IMG/VR virus record: IMGVR_UViG_3300010412_000012
Coordinates: 1 to 62,709 of that record
From: a virus
Length of the DNA stretch: 62,709 bases
Direction: 5' to 3' (one strand)
How positions within the stretch are numbered: position 1 is the first letter of the stretch; each line of letters opens with the position of its first letter. Made by a program: the position numbers and the translations under genes. A model generated the notes under the pieces. It was not told the origin of the DNA, ran no database searches, and saw only the letters and a program-made list of their open reading frames with translations. Below are positions 32,276-41,835 of this stretch, piece by piece.

Positions 32276-33715
32276 ATGAGTTCCGGAGACGCGAACCCGA
32301 ATGCACTGAACTTTGTGACGCCTCCCACCATTGGGAAGTTCATGCTGGACGGATCGTTTGTGCGCCTCATCATGGGGCCGGTTGGATCGGGCAAATCTGC
32401 CGGATGCTTTATGGAACTCCTGCGTCGTGCGCGTCTTCAGGAGCCGAATGCCCAAGGTGTACGCCAGACGCGCATGGCGATTATCCGAAATACGCTCCAA
32501 CAGCTGAAGCAAACCTGTCTTGCAGACATTCTGCTGTGGTTGGCTCCAATATGTACGTACAAGGTGAGCGACTCCACCATCTATATACGTTTTCCCCTAC
32601 CGGATGGTACCAGAGTGGAATCGGACTGGATGCTCATTCCCTTGGACACGAAACAGGATCAGCAAAGGCTCTTGTCCCTCAACCTGACGGGCGCTTGGGT
32701 GTCGGAGTTCCGAGAAATCGAACCTTCCTTGATCGACGCGCTCTCTGGCCGTCTGGGAAGGTTCCCGTCGAAGGCTATTGCGAAACCGACATGGCACGGC
32801 ATCGTCGCGGAGACGAACCCGCCGGATGAAGACAGTGAATGGTACACGAAACTCGAGGTGGAACGTCCGCCCGGATGGGCCTTCTACCGACAGCCGGGAG
32901 GTATGGACCCTGATGCAGAAAATCTCGAAAATCTGCCCTCACTTCCAGACGGTACCACTTACTACGAAAATCTCATCAACAATAACAACTCAGATTGGTG
33001 CGACATTCACGTACATGCCAATTATGGCAAGTCGCTCTCTGGTCAGGCCGTTTTCAGAGCATCGTTCAAACCTGACTTTCATATTGTAAAGGCCGAAGAC
33101 CTCGAAGAACCGTCCAGCATGGTGCCGTTGATGATCGGAGTGGACTTTGGTCGCACCCCGTGCGCCCTGATCGGTCAAATCGACTCAAGAGGGCGTCTCA
33201 TCATCTATGATGAAATTACATCGGAGGATATGGGCATTGAACAGTTTGCGACGACGCTTCTTAGACCCCTGCTCTACGAAAAGTATTCAGGCTTCAGCAT
33301 GTTTATGGTCGGAGACCCGAAGGGACGAGATAAATCGCAAGTCAATGAGGATTCTCCATTCGATGTTCTCAAGCGCCTCGGTTTCGACATCCACCCGGCC
33401 CCAACAAACAATATCGACTCAAGACTTCGAGCAGTGGAGCAACTCTTGCTTCATCAATACGATGGTGGACCCCAGTTGATGATTTCCAACGCCTGTACGA
33501 CGCTGACGCAGGCAATGAAGTTCTGGTACAGGTATAAGAGAAAAACGACCGGAATGTTGGAAGACAAACCCGAAAAAACGCATCCGTGGTCGGATGTGGC
33601 CGACTGTTTGCAATATATGTCGCTTTCGACGAACGCGAACTACCTCGGCAAGATTATGGCCCGCCGAGAGCACCGTGTGCCGAAACCAGCGCCGTCAGTC
33701 CGGGCTTGGACTTGA
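32276..33715 (+). CDS. terL: Terminase large subunit
   Basis: 479 aa, ATG 32276 with GAGGAAA upstream. ATPase: Walker A GPVGSGKS 34-41, Walker B around GAWVSEFREI 139-148 with E144. RNase H-like nuclease: D290 in IGVDFGRT, D347 in FMVGDPKG, D440 in WSDVADCLQY. This is the motor that packages DNA into proheads and cuts it. The last 21 bp overlap the antisense gene that looks like its small subunit. Confidence 0.9.
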   Translation: MSSGDANPNALNFVTPPTIGKFMLDGSFVRLIMGPVGSGKSAGCFMELLRRARLQEPNAQGVRQTRMAIIRNTLQQLKQTCLADILLWLAPICTYKVSDSTIYIRFPLPDGTRVESDWMLIPLDTKQDQQRLLSLNLTGAWVSEFREIEPSLIDALSGRLGRFPSKAIAKPTWHGIVAETNPPDEDSEWYTKLEVERPPGWAFYRQPGGMDPDAENLENLPSLPDGTTYYENLINNNNSDWCDIHVHANYGKSLSGQAVFRASFKPDFHIVKAEDLEEPSSMVPLMIGVDFGRTPCALIGQIDSRGRLIIYDEITSEDMGIEQFATTLLRPLLYEKYSGFSMFMVGDPKGRDKSQVNEDSPFDVLKRLGFDIHPAPTNNIDSRLRAVEQLLLHQYDGGPQLMISNACTTLTQAMKFWYRYKRKTTGMLEDKPEKTHPWSDVADCLQYMSLSTNANYLGKIMARREHRVPKPAPSVRAWT

Positions 33716-34171
33716 TTCGATGATGACCGGGGCCGATTTTACGTCGTCGCCGGTATTTATGTGAATTGCGACGTTGAATCCGGCTCCGGCAGCGCCACCT
33801 TCGGCTGCGCGTTGCGTTCGACCTGCCAAAACCGCCAGTTGCTTCACAGAGTCGATCTTGGACTGCGTCGAGCCTTCGGAATTGTGAATAATCCCGTCCA
33901 GAACCGGCAGAGCCTCCTCGAGCAGCATTTCCGACTTCAAGGTGATGCGTCGGCTCGCCCCGAGGTCCCCGGAGAACTTTTCCCCGGCGTCTTTCAACAT
34001 CTGGACGAAAAACTTGCTTGCTCGGAGCCTGTCCCATTGCGCGGGGGTCAGGTTGTACTTGATAGGGACATCGGAGGGCTTAACCAGCCCAGCGGCCAGT
34101 TCCACGCAAATCGTCGGGCTGAGATGCGTATAATCGAGGCTGTCGTCTTGTTCAGTGATTTCAGTAGACAT
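33695..34171 (-). CDS. Probable terminase small subunit, encoded antisense
   Basis: 158 aa from ATG 34171; GTG 34207 and ATG 34192 are alternatives, none with a clear ribosome-binding site. Helical core with KPSDVPIKYNLTPAQWDRLR and FFVQMLKDAGEKFSGDLGA, RITLKSEMLLEEALPVLDG, KIDSVKQLAVLAGR, then a Gly-rich hinge and a beta end (FNVAIHINTGDD). This is the usual build of phage small terminase-type proteins (DNA-binding helices, oligomerisation, tail). It alone fills the 480 bp between TerL and portal. Being on the opposite strand from TerL is unusual. TATAGT upstream on its strand may be a promoter. Confidence 0.6.
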   Translation of the reverse strand: MSTEITEQDDSLDYTHLSPTICVELAAGLVKPSDVPIKYNLTPAQWDRLRASKFFVQMLKDAGEKFSGDLGASRRITLKSEMLLEEALPVLDGIIHNSEGSTQSKIDSVKQLAVLAGRTQRAAEGGAAGAGFNVAIHINTGDDVKSAPVIIESSPSPD

Positions 34172-34227
34172 GGGGGGTCGATTCCAGTACATTTGTGACA
34201 CGCTCACTATACCTGCACCCTAACGAA

Positions 34228-36324
34228 ATGGCTACAGCGATTGGACAAGCTATTCCCGTATCCACAGGTCGGAGCCTATTGAGAGTCGTTTCAAGCCAAG
34301 AACTGAAGGCTCGGGACGATGCAGTAGAAGCCGAACTGGAAGCGGAATACGATCAGCAAGACGAGGTCACTGATTCCCTCGCCGCACACATACGCGCACG
34401 TATGACAGACATGAGGAACTTCCGAAACTCGGAAGGCATCTCAGAGAGACTTCTCCACGCCCTTCGCACCTACAAGGGCATGTACAGCACTTCACAGCTT
34501 CAGTCGATCCAAGGATTCGGCGGTAGCGACATCTACGCCCGCGTGACGGCCACCAAGTGCCGTGCCGCTACTGCACTCCTCCGAGACGTCTATCTCGGTC
34601 AGGAGCGCTCATGGGACGTTGAACCAACCCCAGAACCCAAGACTCCGATGGACGTTGACGCAATGATTCAGCAGCTCGTCAACGTGGAGATACAGACACT
34701 CCAACAGGCCGGTCAGCCAGTTGACCAGCAAATGATCGCAGATCGCGTCGAACTTCTACGTAAGGCCGCTGAGCGTGCAGCCAAGAAGGTAGCCTTCGAC
34801 GAAGCGGTCAAAGCTGGCAAGAAACTCGATGACATTCTGACAGAGGGCGGATTCTACGACGCCTTCGCCGAGTTCCTGATCGACCTGCCTATATTCCCGT
34901 ACGCATGTATGAAAGGCCCAGAAGTGCGGCGGGTGAATCAGACCAAGTGGGTGAACGGTCAGGCGGTGCAGGAGTCCGTTCCCAAGATGTTCTGGCGGCG
35001 CGTGTCGCCGTTCGACATCTATTGGTCCCCCGGCGCGGCTCACCCGAAGCAGGCGGAATTCATTGAGCGTATCCGTCTGACTCGGGCCGAGCTTGCGTCT
35101 TGCAAAGGACTACCCGGATACAATGACAAAGCGATCGACCGAGTCCTCGAAGTTGCGTACCTCGACGGCATCCACGAGTGGTGGGACACCATCGACACCG
35201 CACGGGCAGAACTCGAAGACAGGGAGCGCTGGTCACGAACGGCTACCTCCCTCATCGACACTGCTGAGTTTACCGGGCATATCAGCGGAAGACTTCTTAA
35301 CGAGTGGGGAATGGAAGTCGATGACCTCACCCGAGAGTATTTCGTAACAGCATGGATGGTTGACCGCTGGGTCATCAAAGTTCAGATCAACCCGAGTACG
35401 CAGCAACGCGCTCCGTACTACCTCTCGAACTTCGAGAAGGTCCCCGGTGCGATGGTTGGATACGGTCTGGTAGACCTGTTGGAAGACGTACAGACTGTGT
35501 GCAACGCTTCCGCACGAGCGCTTGTAAACAACGCATCTATTTCGTCTGGCCCGCAGGTCGTCATCAACGATTCTGTCCTGATGCCCGGTGAGAATGATGA
35601 CCTGTACCCGTGGAAGCGGTGGCATGTCGATTACGACCCCTCGCTTGTATCCAGCGGTACCAAACCCCTAGAGTTCTACCAGCCGAACATCAATGCGGCT
35701 GAACTCATGGGCATCTTCAAGGAATGGTCGATCCTCGGTGACGAGATCAGCTCCATTCCGCGTTACATGACCGGAAACGAGAAAGTCGGCGGTGCGGGCC
35801 GGACGGCTTCCGGTTTGGCAATGCTGATGGGAAATGCCTCGAAGACGCTGCAAAACGTAGCGGCCTCGATCGACAGGGACATTGTACGTCCCATGCTCCA
35901 TCAGCTGTATGATATGATTATGCTGACCGAGCCGGGTGCGTTCCGAGGCGATGAACAGATCGTCGTCAAGGGCGTCAACCATGCGGTCAAGCGCGAACAG
36001 GATCGGATGCGCCAGCTCGAGTTCTTGCAGCTGACGGCGAACCCGATCGACATGGCGATTGTTGGACCGGACGGACGAGCGAATGTCCTGCGGAGCGTGG
36101 CCCAGAATCTCGGCCTTGAGCATGAGAAGACGGTGCCGGATGACGACGAGCTGCAAGCCCGTATGATGGCTCAGCAACAGGCAGCGGCTCAACAGGGAGG
36201 AGGTGATCCTAACCAGCAGCCCGGACCTAGGGAGGGTCGTGCCGGGCCTGAAGCCGCACGCGAGGAAGTGGAAGGTGATTTTCAAGGCCCCACCGGGCGA
36301 CCCGGTATGAGGGCAGGAGGCTAA
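34228..36324 (+). CDS. Portal protein
   Basis: 698 aa from ATG 34228; a GTG at 34195 is possible. Size, acidic helical N terminus, IFPYACMKGPEVRRVNQ, SSIPRYMTGNE and GGAGRTASGLAMLMGNASKTL regions fit large podovirus portal (head-tail connector) proteins. The C terminus is Gln/Gly/Pro-rich and disordered. It should form the dodecameric ring through which DNA is packed by the terminase just upstream. Ends five bases before the next gene. Confidence 0.85.
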   Translation: MATAIGQAIPVSTGRSLLRVVSSQELKARDDAVEAELEAEYDQQDEVTDSLAAHIRARMTDMRNFRNSEGISERLLHALRTYKGMYSTSQLQSIQGFGGSDIYARVTATKCRAATALLRDVYLGQERSWDVEPTPEPKTPMDVDAMIQQLVNVEIQTLQQAGQPVDQQMIADRVELLRKAAERAAKKVAFDEAVKAGKKLDDILTEGGFYDAFAEFLIDLPIFPYACMKGPEVRRVNQTKWVNGQAVQESVPKMFWRRVSPFDIYWSPGAAHPKQAEFIERIRLTRAELASCKGLPGYNDKAIDRVLEVAYLDGIHEWWDTIDTARAELEDRERWSRTATSLIDTAEFTGHISGRLLNEWGMEVDDLTREYFVTAWMVDRWVIKVQINPSTQQRAPYYLSNFEKVPGAMVGYGLVDLLEDVQTVCNASARALVNNASISSGPQVVINDSVLMPGENDDLYPWKRWHVDYDPSLVSSGTKPLEFYQPNINAAELMGIFKEWSILGDEISSIPRYMTGNEKVGGAGRTASGLAMLMGNASKTLQNVAASIDRDIVRPMLHQLYDMIMLTEPGAFRGDEQIVVKGVNHAVKREQDRMRQLEFLQLTANPIDMAIVGPDGRANVLRSVAQNLGLEHEKTVPDDDELQARMMAQQQAAAQQGGGDPNQQPGPREGRAGPEAAREEVEGDFQGPTGRPGMRAGG

Positions 36325-36328
36325 TACG

Positions 36329-36667
36329 ATGCCCTGTGGTATGAAACATAAGTACGGAAACGGTGGACAGGTAAAGGTTCACTACGCCGATGGTGGTAAG
36401 GTTGCCAAGAAGAAAAAGAAGAAAGTAGCCACCCCTGAGATGCTTGGGACTGGTATGGCGGCCAAGGCCGGTAAGACACTTCGTGACAGGCGTGCGGAAC
36501 AGATGAAGGATATGGGTCTCGCTGACGGCGGCAAGCCTAAGATGAAGCCCCACAAGCCTGCCAAGGTGAAGTCTCCGATCCTTGAGGCTTCCAAGAAGAA
36601 AGGTTATGGTCCCGGTGGTCCGATGACACCCGGTGCTCGTGGAACTTACCCTCGCAAGAAAAAGTGA
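36329..36667 (+). CDS. Very basic Gly/Lys-rich small virion-like protein
   Basis: 112 aa, with VHYADGGKVAKKKKKK, GLADGGKPKMKPHKP and a Lys/Gly C terminus. The YADGG-type motif also occurs in the internal virion proteins at 60.8-62.7 kb, hinting at a shared virion role. Strong positive charge suggests DNA contact or a packaged protein. No domain recognised. Confidence 0.6.
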   Translation: MPCGMKHKYGNGGQVKVHYADGGKVAKKKKKKVATPEMLGTGMAAKAGKTLRDRRAEQMKDMGLADGGKPKMKPHKPAKVKSPILEASKKKGYGPGGPMTPGARGTYPRKKK

Positions 36668-36677
36668 GATTTAGGCG

Positions 36678-39092
36678 ATGACGACATACATTACAGTTGA
36701 CTATGACGGTCAATCAGGCGGCGAATTTGTCGAGGAAGGAGCGCTTGTCACGTGGACAGTGCCGAGTTCTTCGTCCGGTTTCATCGTCACTGACATCCCG
36801 AACGGTACGGCTGGCACGCTCAAGATGGCGCTTGTCAGCGGCGTTCTACCGTCTAACAACGCAACTCTGACTCAGGGCGGCGTAACTGCGCTCGCCAACA
36901 ACGAGTCCGGTGCCAAGATTGAGAATATGCTGTACCCGGCATACGCTCGTGAGGACATGGCTGTCGCCTCCTCTGGTGCGATCACGTGGACAGGCCCGGC
37001 ACTCGGTACCACCCACAGTTTCTTCTTCGACGGCCAGACGTCAAACGTCGTGGCTGGCGAGATTCTTACCTTCTCCGGCGGCCAGACCTGCGAAGTCATC
37101 ACGGTTGAGTCGGACGCTGGTGCCACTGGTGAGCTGTCAGTCCGGATCATCGGCGACATCGACATCAACGACCTCCCGGCAGACAACGAGACCTTCACTG
37201 GCGACATCGCTGGTGACGGTACAGTAAACGGTGCGTTCCACCCCCGAGGCTACACCCCGGAAGAACTGCACAGACTGCTCTCTGACCTCAACGACGACGA
37301 GACGATCTTCGGTGACGATGACCTCTCGATGGTTGACCCGACCGCGTCGGAACGTCAGACCGGCGTGCAGGTCAAACTGCTCGGCACCATCAATATCAAC
37401 GACACCGTCGCACAGCACATGTACGGCGGTTCTATCGAGCAGGGCAGCGGTACCACGCAGGAGGTCTACTCCGGCCTTGGCGTCAACGTAACGTCGCCTC
37501 TCACTACTACGATTCCGGTTCTGATCCAAGAAGACACGATCATCACCGAGTACTGGGATAATGCGTACTTCCCGAACTCCGTATCTGGTAAAGTACGTAT
37601 TCTCGTCAAGACCATTGAGAATGGCGTCAAGATCGACGGCCAGCGAGTGCGCGGTGCGCTGCTCGAGTTCGGTGAGACGTACTTCTTCGCCGGTACGACC
37701 ATCGGCTTTGGTGAGGTGTCCCTCGCCCTCGTATCCGCCGCAGACGGTAACAACAACACCGCTGTCGGCACGGTTGCAGGTGCGCCGTACAACACGATTG
37801 TACTGACTGAGGGCTACCACACCCTCGACTTCAACGAAGGCTCAGGTGCCACCCCGTTCGGGCTGGACATCGACTTCGGTTCGGCCAACAGCCTTCAGAC
37901 CTACGAGCGCACGAAGTACATCCAGCGGCGCGGTACCTCTGAGACCCTGTTCGGACGCAACGCCCAGCTGTTCACCGGCATCAACACCAACTTCGCTTAC
38001 AACAACGAGTCAGGTGCGATTGCCGAGGATGACATCCTTCAGTGGGGTACCGAGATTCCCTTCACGGGCGGTACCGGCACACTGGTAACAGTCGGTGAGG
38101 CAGTCCAAGGCACAACGTCTCTGGCACGTGGCCGGGTCATCTTCGTAGATAACGCGGCTGGCAGCGGCACCATCATCGTCGCCGACCCGACCGGCAGCTT
38201 CAACAACACTGAAGGTCTGACCACCCTGCGCGGCGCGTCTGAGTGGACGGCCACCTCCGGTACGGTTGTGAACAACACGGCTTCTGGTCAGATGCTTCTC
38301 GTCGCCAAGAACGATGCTGGTGCGACGGGTAACGTCTACGGCCAGCTGCTCACGGGTACGGTTCCGGCCAACGGTCAGACCTTGTTCGGTGCGACGGACG
38401 GCGACATTCTGGACGTCAACGGTGCAGTTAGCACTCGGACGGTTAACAGCCAGTTCGTCGGCTCCTACACCGGCTCGAACTACAACCCGCTGAACTTCGG
38501 TATCGCAATCTCGGTGGCTGACGCCATCGCTGGTGACTCGTTCACCAACCTGCTCGAAGCTACCATCGCACCGCCTGACAATCGCTCTGGCTCGGTTACG
38601 AACCTCTCGATTGGCGACTACGTCACGGTCTACCCGTGGGATGGTGTGGCTACCGACGTCAACGGCGATGCAGAGCCGGACTTCAACGAGATGGTGGCTA
38701 CGACCACGATCACGGGCGGCGTCAGCACCTCGGTGGTTGTCGGTGCGGCTAACATCCCTGCCAACACCCCGGCAGCCGGTTACATCCGCGTCGAGCGTGA
38801 CTCGGACGGTAACTACGACCTGCTCGAGTACAGCTCGTGGACAAACACGACTGGTACGTTCACTCTGGTCGGTACGGCTACGAACACCTGTACGACACCA
38901 TTCAACGTGTTCAGAGCACTGATCGACCAAGTAGCGACAGCGACGTCGCACTCCTACACAGCGACCTACACCACTCCGAACGATGTAGCGGTGACGGTGC
39001 GGCGTGGCGGTGTGACACCAATCAAAACCTTTAAGACGACGGCGCAGTTCGGAGCATTTAGCATCTCGACGATTAGAACGCCAGACTCGTAA
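36678..39092 (+). CDS. Large beta-rich structural protein (head fibre / decoration-like)
   Basis: 804 aa, Gly/Thr/Asn/Val-rich with repeating beta-strand patterns such as GDIDINDLPADNETFTG and short repeats with 'ATGxVxGQLLTGT'. No enzyme motif, no signal peptide. Located between portal and scaffold genes, so likely a head-associated fibre or decoration protein. Codons are uniform over its length. Function inferred. Confidence 0.65.
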   Translation: MTTYITVDYDGQSGGEFVEEGALVTWTVPSSSSGFIVTDIPNGTAGTLKMALVSGVLPSNNATLTQGGVTALANNESGAKIENMLYPAYAREDMAVASSGAITWTGPALGTTHSFFFDGQTSNVVAGEILTFSGGQTCEVITVESDAGATGELSVRIIGDIDINDLPADNETFTGDIAGDGTVNGAFHPRGYTPEELHRLLSDLNDDETIFGDDDLSMVDPTASERQTGVQVKLLGTININDTVAQHMYGGSIEQGSGTTQEVYSGLGVNVTSPLTTTIPVLIQEDTIITEYWDNAYFPNSVSGKVRILVKTIENGVKIDGQRVRGALLEFGETYFFAGTTIGFGEVSLALVSAADGNNNTAVGTVAGAPYNTIVLTEGYHTLDFNEGSGATPFGLDIDFGSANSLQTYERTKYIQRRGTSETLFGRNAQLFTGINTNFAYNNESGAIAEDDILQWGTEIPFTGGTGTLVTVGEAVQGTTSLARGRVIFVDNAAGSGTIIVADPTGSFNNTEGLTTLRGASEWTATSGTVVNNTASGQMLLVAKNDAGATGNVYGQLLTGTVPANGQTLFGATDGDILDVNGAVSTRTVNSQFVGSYTGSNYNPLNFGIAISVADAIAGDSFTNLLEATIAPPDNRSGSVTNLSIGDYVTVYPWDGVATDVNGDAEPDFNEMVATTTITGGVSTSVVVGAANIPANTPAAGYIRVERDSDGNYDLLEYSSWTNTTGTFTLVGTATNTCTTPFNVFRALIDQVATATSHSYTATYTTPNDVAVTVRRGGVTPIKTFKTTAQFGAFSISTIRTPDS

Positions 39093-39107
39093 GCATGAGG
39101 AGACGGA

Positions 39108-40781
39108 ATGGCTACTGTTTCCGTTTCATTTGACGGCTCGAGACTCAATGACTCGGACTCCAATACGAACTGGGGCAACTTCGTCGTCGGTGGCGGTGCT
39201 CCCGCTTCGGAGTTCCCCCTTGCGTATCAGGTAACGTCCGGTACGACTACTGGTGCTGTCAATAAGAAAATCACCTCCTCCACTGCCAGACAGGGCGTAG
39301 ACTACAACCACGGTACCGGGCAGGATATGACTGCTGCGGCCACAAAGCTGTGGTTCGCCAAGTGCTACGTCTCTGACTCGTTCGACCTGAACACTACGTG
39401 GGGCGTGGAACTAGCCATTGGATCAGGCGACACCGCCAACGACCACCGCTACAACGTCGCTGGCTCTGGTGCCAACCTGACGGCTTACAGCCAGTACCCG
39501 GCGCAGGGCGGCTACCTGATTACATCCATCGACCCCGAAATCACCGCATGGCGAGAGGCGGTCAACGGTACGCCCAACTGGGCCTCTGTCGTCTGGTTCG
39601 CTGTCGGCGCACAGTTCGTAAACGGTACGGCCAAGGCCGAGAACGTCGCACTGGACTCCATCGACATCGGTCGCGGGCTGGTACTGACTGGCGGTGACGG
39701 AGGTGATACGGACGGAACTTTCCTCAGTTTCGTCACCACAGATCAGGACATCAAGGCGAACCGCTGGGGTGTCGTAACCGGCTCCGGCAACAACGTGCGT
39801 TCGCACGGAATGCTCGCAATCGGTGAAAATACATCACAGACAGCGGTGGCTACCGGCTTCACTGACACGACCTCGGTTGTGGCTTTCCCTGATGGCTACC
39901 ACTCTCGCGGCACGGTAGGTGTCCGGATCAACCTCGGCTCCGCCTCCACTGCTGTCACCATCAACTCCCTACTCATCGGAGAGGGGACGCGGAACGGCGT
40001 AGACGCCAACGATACGCGGCCTGACTTCCTCGTTGTCGGTACAGCTGGATCGCTGGCAATCGGTGCTCAGATGCGTAACTTCCGCGATGTTACCCTGACT
40101 TCGGTTGTGGCCTGCGACGGCGCAGACATTGAGTGTCACCTGCTGACACAGGCCAGTGCAGACATCGAGAACTGCATCATCCGCACGAACGCACTGGCAA
40201 GTACGGCCTGCTTGCAAGACCCGACATTCGGCGTGTCCACCGACCTGAACAACACGGAGTTCCGTCAGACAGGCGCAGGCCACGCCATCGAACTCGACAC
40301 GGCTACCACGTACAACTTCCAAGACATCACGTTCACTGGCTACGGCGGTACCCCCGGCACGAACAGTACTCCCAATTCGGGAGCAACTGATGCCGCAATC
40401 GTCAACTCATCGGGCGGTGCAGTCACCATCAACGTCAACGGAGCGGGCAACCAGCCTAGCGTGCGGAACACAGCAGGCTCGACGACAACCGTCAACCAAA
40501 CCGTCACTGTGACGATCACCGTGGTGGATACGGCGGGTTCACCGATTCAGGATGCCAAGGTCTTCCTCGAGACGACCCCCGGCGGTGTGGACATCATCAC
40601 CTACGGAAACACGAACGCCAGCGGTCAGGTCTCTACCAGCTACGGAGGCAGCACCCCGCAGAACGTGGTAGGGTACGTGCGGAAGGGATCGGTTTCGCCG
40701 GTCTACAAAGCAAGCCCGATTACGGCCACCATCACCAGTAGCGGGCTGGCGCAGACAGTAACCCTAGTGGCGGATGAATAA
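39108..40781 (+). CDS. Beta-rich structural protein with Ig-like C-terminal domain
   Basis: 557 aa, ATG 39108 with GAGGAGACGG upstream. The middle (about 230-430) has alternating strands like a beta-helix. The last 90 residues (TVTVTITVVDTAGSPIQDAKVFLETTP...) resemble Big/carboxypeptidase-regulatory-type Ig folds, common on phage heads for surface binding. Stop overlaps the next ATG (TAATG). Likely a virion surface protein. Confidence 0.65.
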   Translation: MATVSVSFDGSRLNDSDSNTNWGNFVVGGGAPASEFPLAYQVTSGTTTGAVNKKITSSTARQGVDYNHGTGQDMTAAATKLWFAKCYVSDSFDLNTTWGVELAIGSGDTANDHRYNVAGSGANLTAYSQYPAQGGYLITSIDPEITAWREAVNGTPNWASVVWFAVGAQFVNGTAKAENVALDSIDIGRGLVLTGGDGGDTDGTFLSFVTTDQDIKANRWGVVTGSGNNVRSHGMLAIGENTSQTAVATGFTDTTSVVAFPDGYHSRGTVGVRINLGSASTAVTINSLLIGEGTRNGVDANDTRPDFLVVGTAGSLAIGAQMRNFRDVTLTSVVACDGADIECHLLTQASADIENCIIRTNALASTACLQDPTFGVSTDLNNTEFRQTGAGHAIELDTATTYNFQDITFTGYGGTPGTNSTPNSGATDAAIVNSSGGAVTINVNGAGNQPSVRNTAGSTTTVNQTVTVTITVVDTAGSPIQDAKVFLETTPGGVDIITYGNTNASGQVSTSYGGSTPQNVVGYVRKGSVSPVYKASPITATITSSGLAQTVTLVADE

Positions 40782-41374
40782 TGGCAGTCTCAGTGGATTG
40801 GATCACAGGAGTCATCACGGTACCCCGAGCCGATATGACCCTGATTCAAGCATCGCCAGAGGTGCGAGAGCTTGACACGACTGCGTTCTTCGACGAGCTG
40901 AAGGCTCTTGAGGCGTCGGCAGAGGGTATGCCTTGGCCGGACACCCAGCGCCACAACCTGAGTTATACCATTTCCGGTATAACCTACGCCGAGTCTCTCG
41001 AGATCATTCCGCCGTACACAGTGACGTTCGAGGACGCCCAGTACGCCGTATCTCTGAAGGGAACGAACAACAACATCATTGACCGGGCCAACACCAACCA
41101 AGTCCGTATTCTTGCCAACAACTCTGCTGGCCTGATCGACGTACCGATCACGCAGGCCGACAAAGATGCGATTGTGGCACAGGTGTTTGCACAGATCATG
41201 GAGGGGACGGAGACGTTCGCCCAACAGATCAAGCTCATCAGAGCCGAGGCTGCGGGTTCCATCACTGTGACTGGAACCGAGAACCGCATCAAGTCGGCAG
41301 ACGGCAACAAGGATCGCATTGTGGCGAATGCTGACGAAACCGGGCGAACTGTGACCTCCACGGACGGCACGTAA
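40781..41374 (+). CDS. Conserved phage structural protein
   Basis: 197 aa. VDWITGVITVPRADM, a helical stretch about 30-50, ISGITYAESLEIIPPYTVTFEDAQY and NNNIIDRANTNQVRILANNSAGL make a recognisable phage structural family of unknown precise place, often among head-tail genes. A short repeat-like end (TVTGTENRIKSADGNKDRIV) follows. TAATG overlaps on both sides. Confidence 0.65.
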   Translation: MAVSVDWITGVITVPRADMTLIQASPEVRELDTTAFFDELKALEASAEGMPWPDTQRHNLSYTISGITYAESLEIIPPYTVTFEDAQYAVSLKGTNNNIIDRANTNQVRILANNSAGLIDVPITQADKDAIVAQVFAQIMEGTETFAQQIKLIRAEAAGSITVTGTENRIKSADGNKDRIVANADETGRTVTSTDGT

Positions 41375-41835
41375 TGTACGGCACAGGCTATTACGCGGTC
41401 AGCTACTATGGCCCATCCTACTATGTAGGTAGGACTGGCCTAGTTACTGGTATAGGTCTGTTCACCTATGAGACCCTGATTGCCGAGTCTCGTAGCCGCC
41501 TGAAAGACCGGGATGCGTCAAACTACCGATATTCTGACACCATGCTCATCTCGATCCTGAACCGTGGCCTCAACGACCTTAACAGGATCAGGCCGGATGC
41601 GTGGTATTCCTTCTATGGAATATACCCCAATGGGGTACCTGAGATCACTGACAACTTCATCACCCTGCCGGGGCAGGTGAACTGGGAGGCTGATTTCCAG
41701 CCAGACACCCGGTTCTACCCAGCTATGGTAGACTACGTATGCGGCTTCACAGACATGATGGAAGATGCCTACGTCGATGAAGGCCGCGCACAAGCGTTCC
41801 TATCTGAATTCAGAAAGAAGGTACTAATCACATGA
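41374..41835 (+). CDS. Head-tail adaptor-like protein, paralogue of 45168-45545
   Basis: 153 aa. A Tyr/Gly-rich leader (GTGYYAVSYYGPSYYVG) precedes a domain with SDTMLISILNRGLNDLNRIRPDAW, then PEITDNFITLPGQVNW and DYVCGFTDMMEDAYVDEGRA. The same pattern (LNILNRGLHDLSKIRPD, ...VDGRA) occurs in 45168-45545, so the two are paralogues. The family is compatible with a connector or tail-completion role. Confidence 0.6.
   Translation: MYGTGYYAVSYYGPSYYVGRTGLVTGIGLFTYETLIAESRSRLKDRDASNYRYSDTMLISILNRGLNDLNRIRPDAWYSFYGIYPNGVPEITDNFITLPGQVNWEADFQPDTRFYPAMVDYVCGFTDMMEDAYVDEGRAQAFLSEFRKKVLIT

Noticed and set aside
32155-32829. 224-codon plus-strand frame with a membrane-like stretch over the gap before terL
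   Set aside because: It runs 550 nt into terL out of frame with Cys/His/Arg-rich shadow sequence; the hydrophobic part may be chance. A start or frameshift study could reopen it.
38010-38951. 313-codon minus-strand frame opposite the beta-rich structural gene
   Set aside because: Composition (Val/Arg/Asp) is that of a mirrored Gly/Thr-rich gene; no motif or ribosome site.
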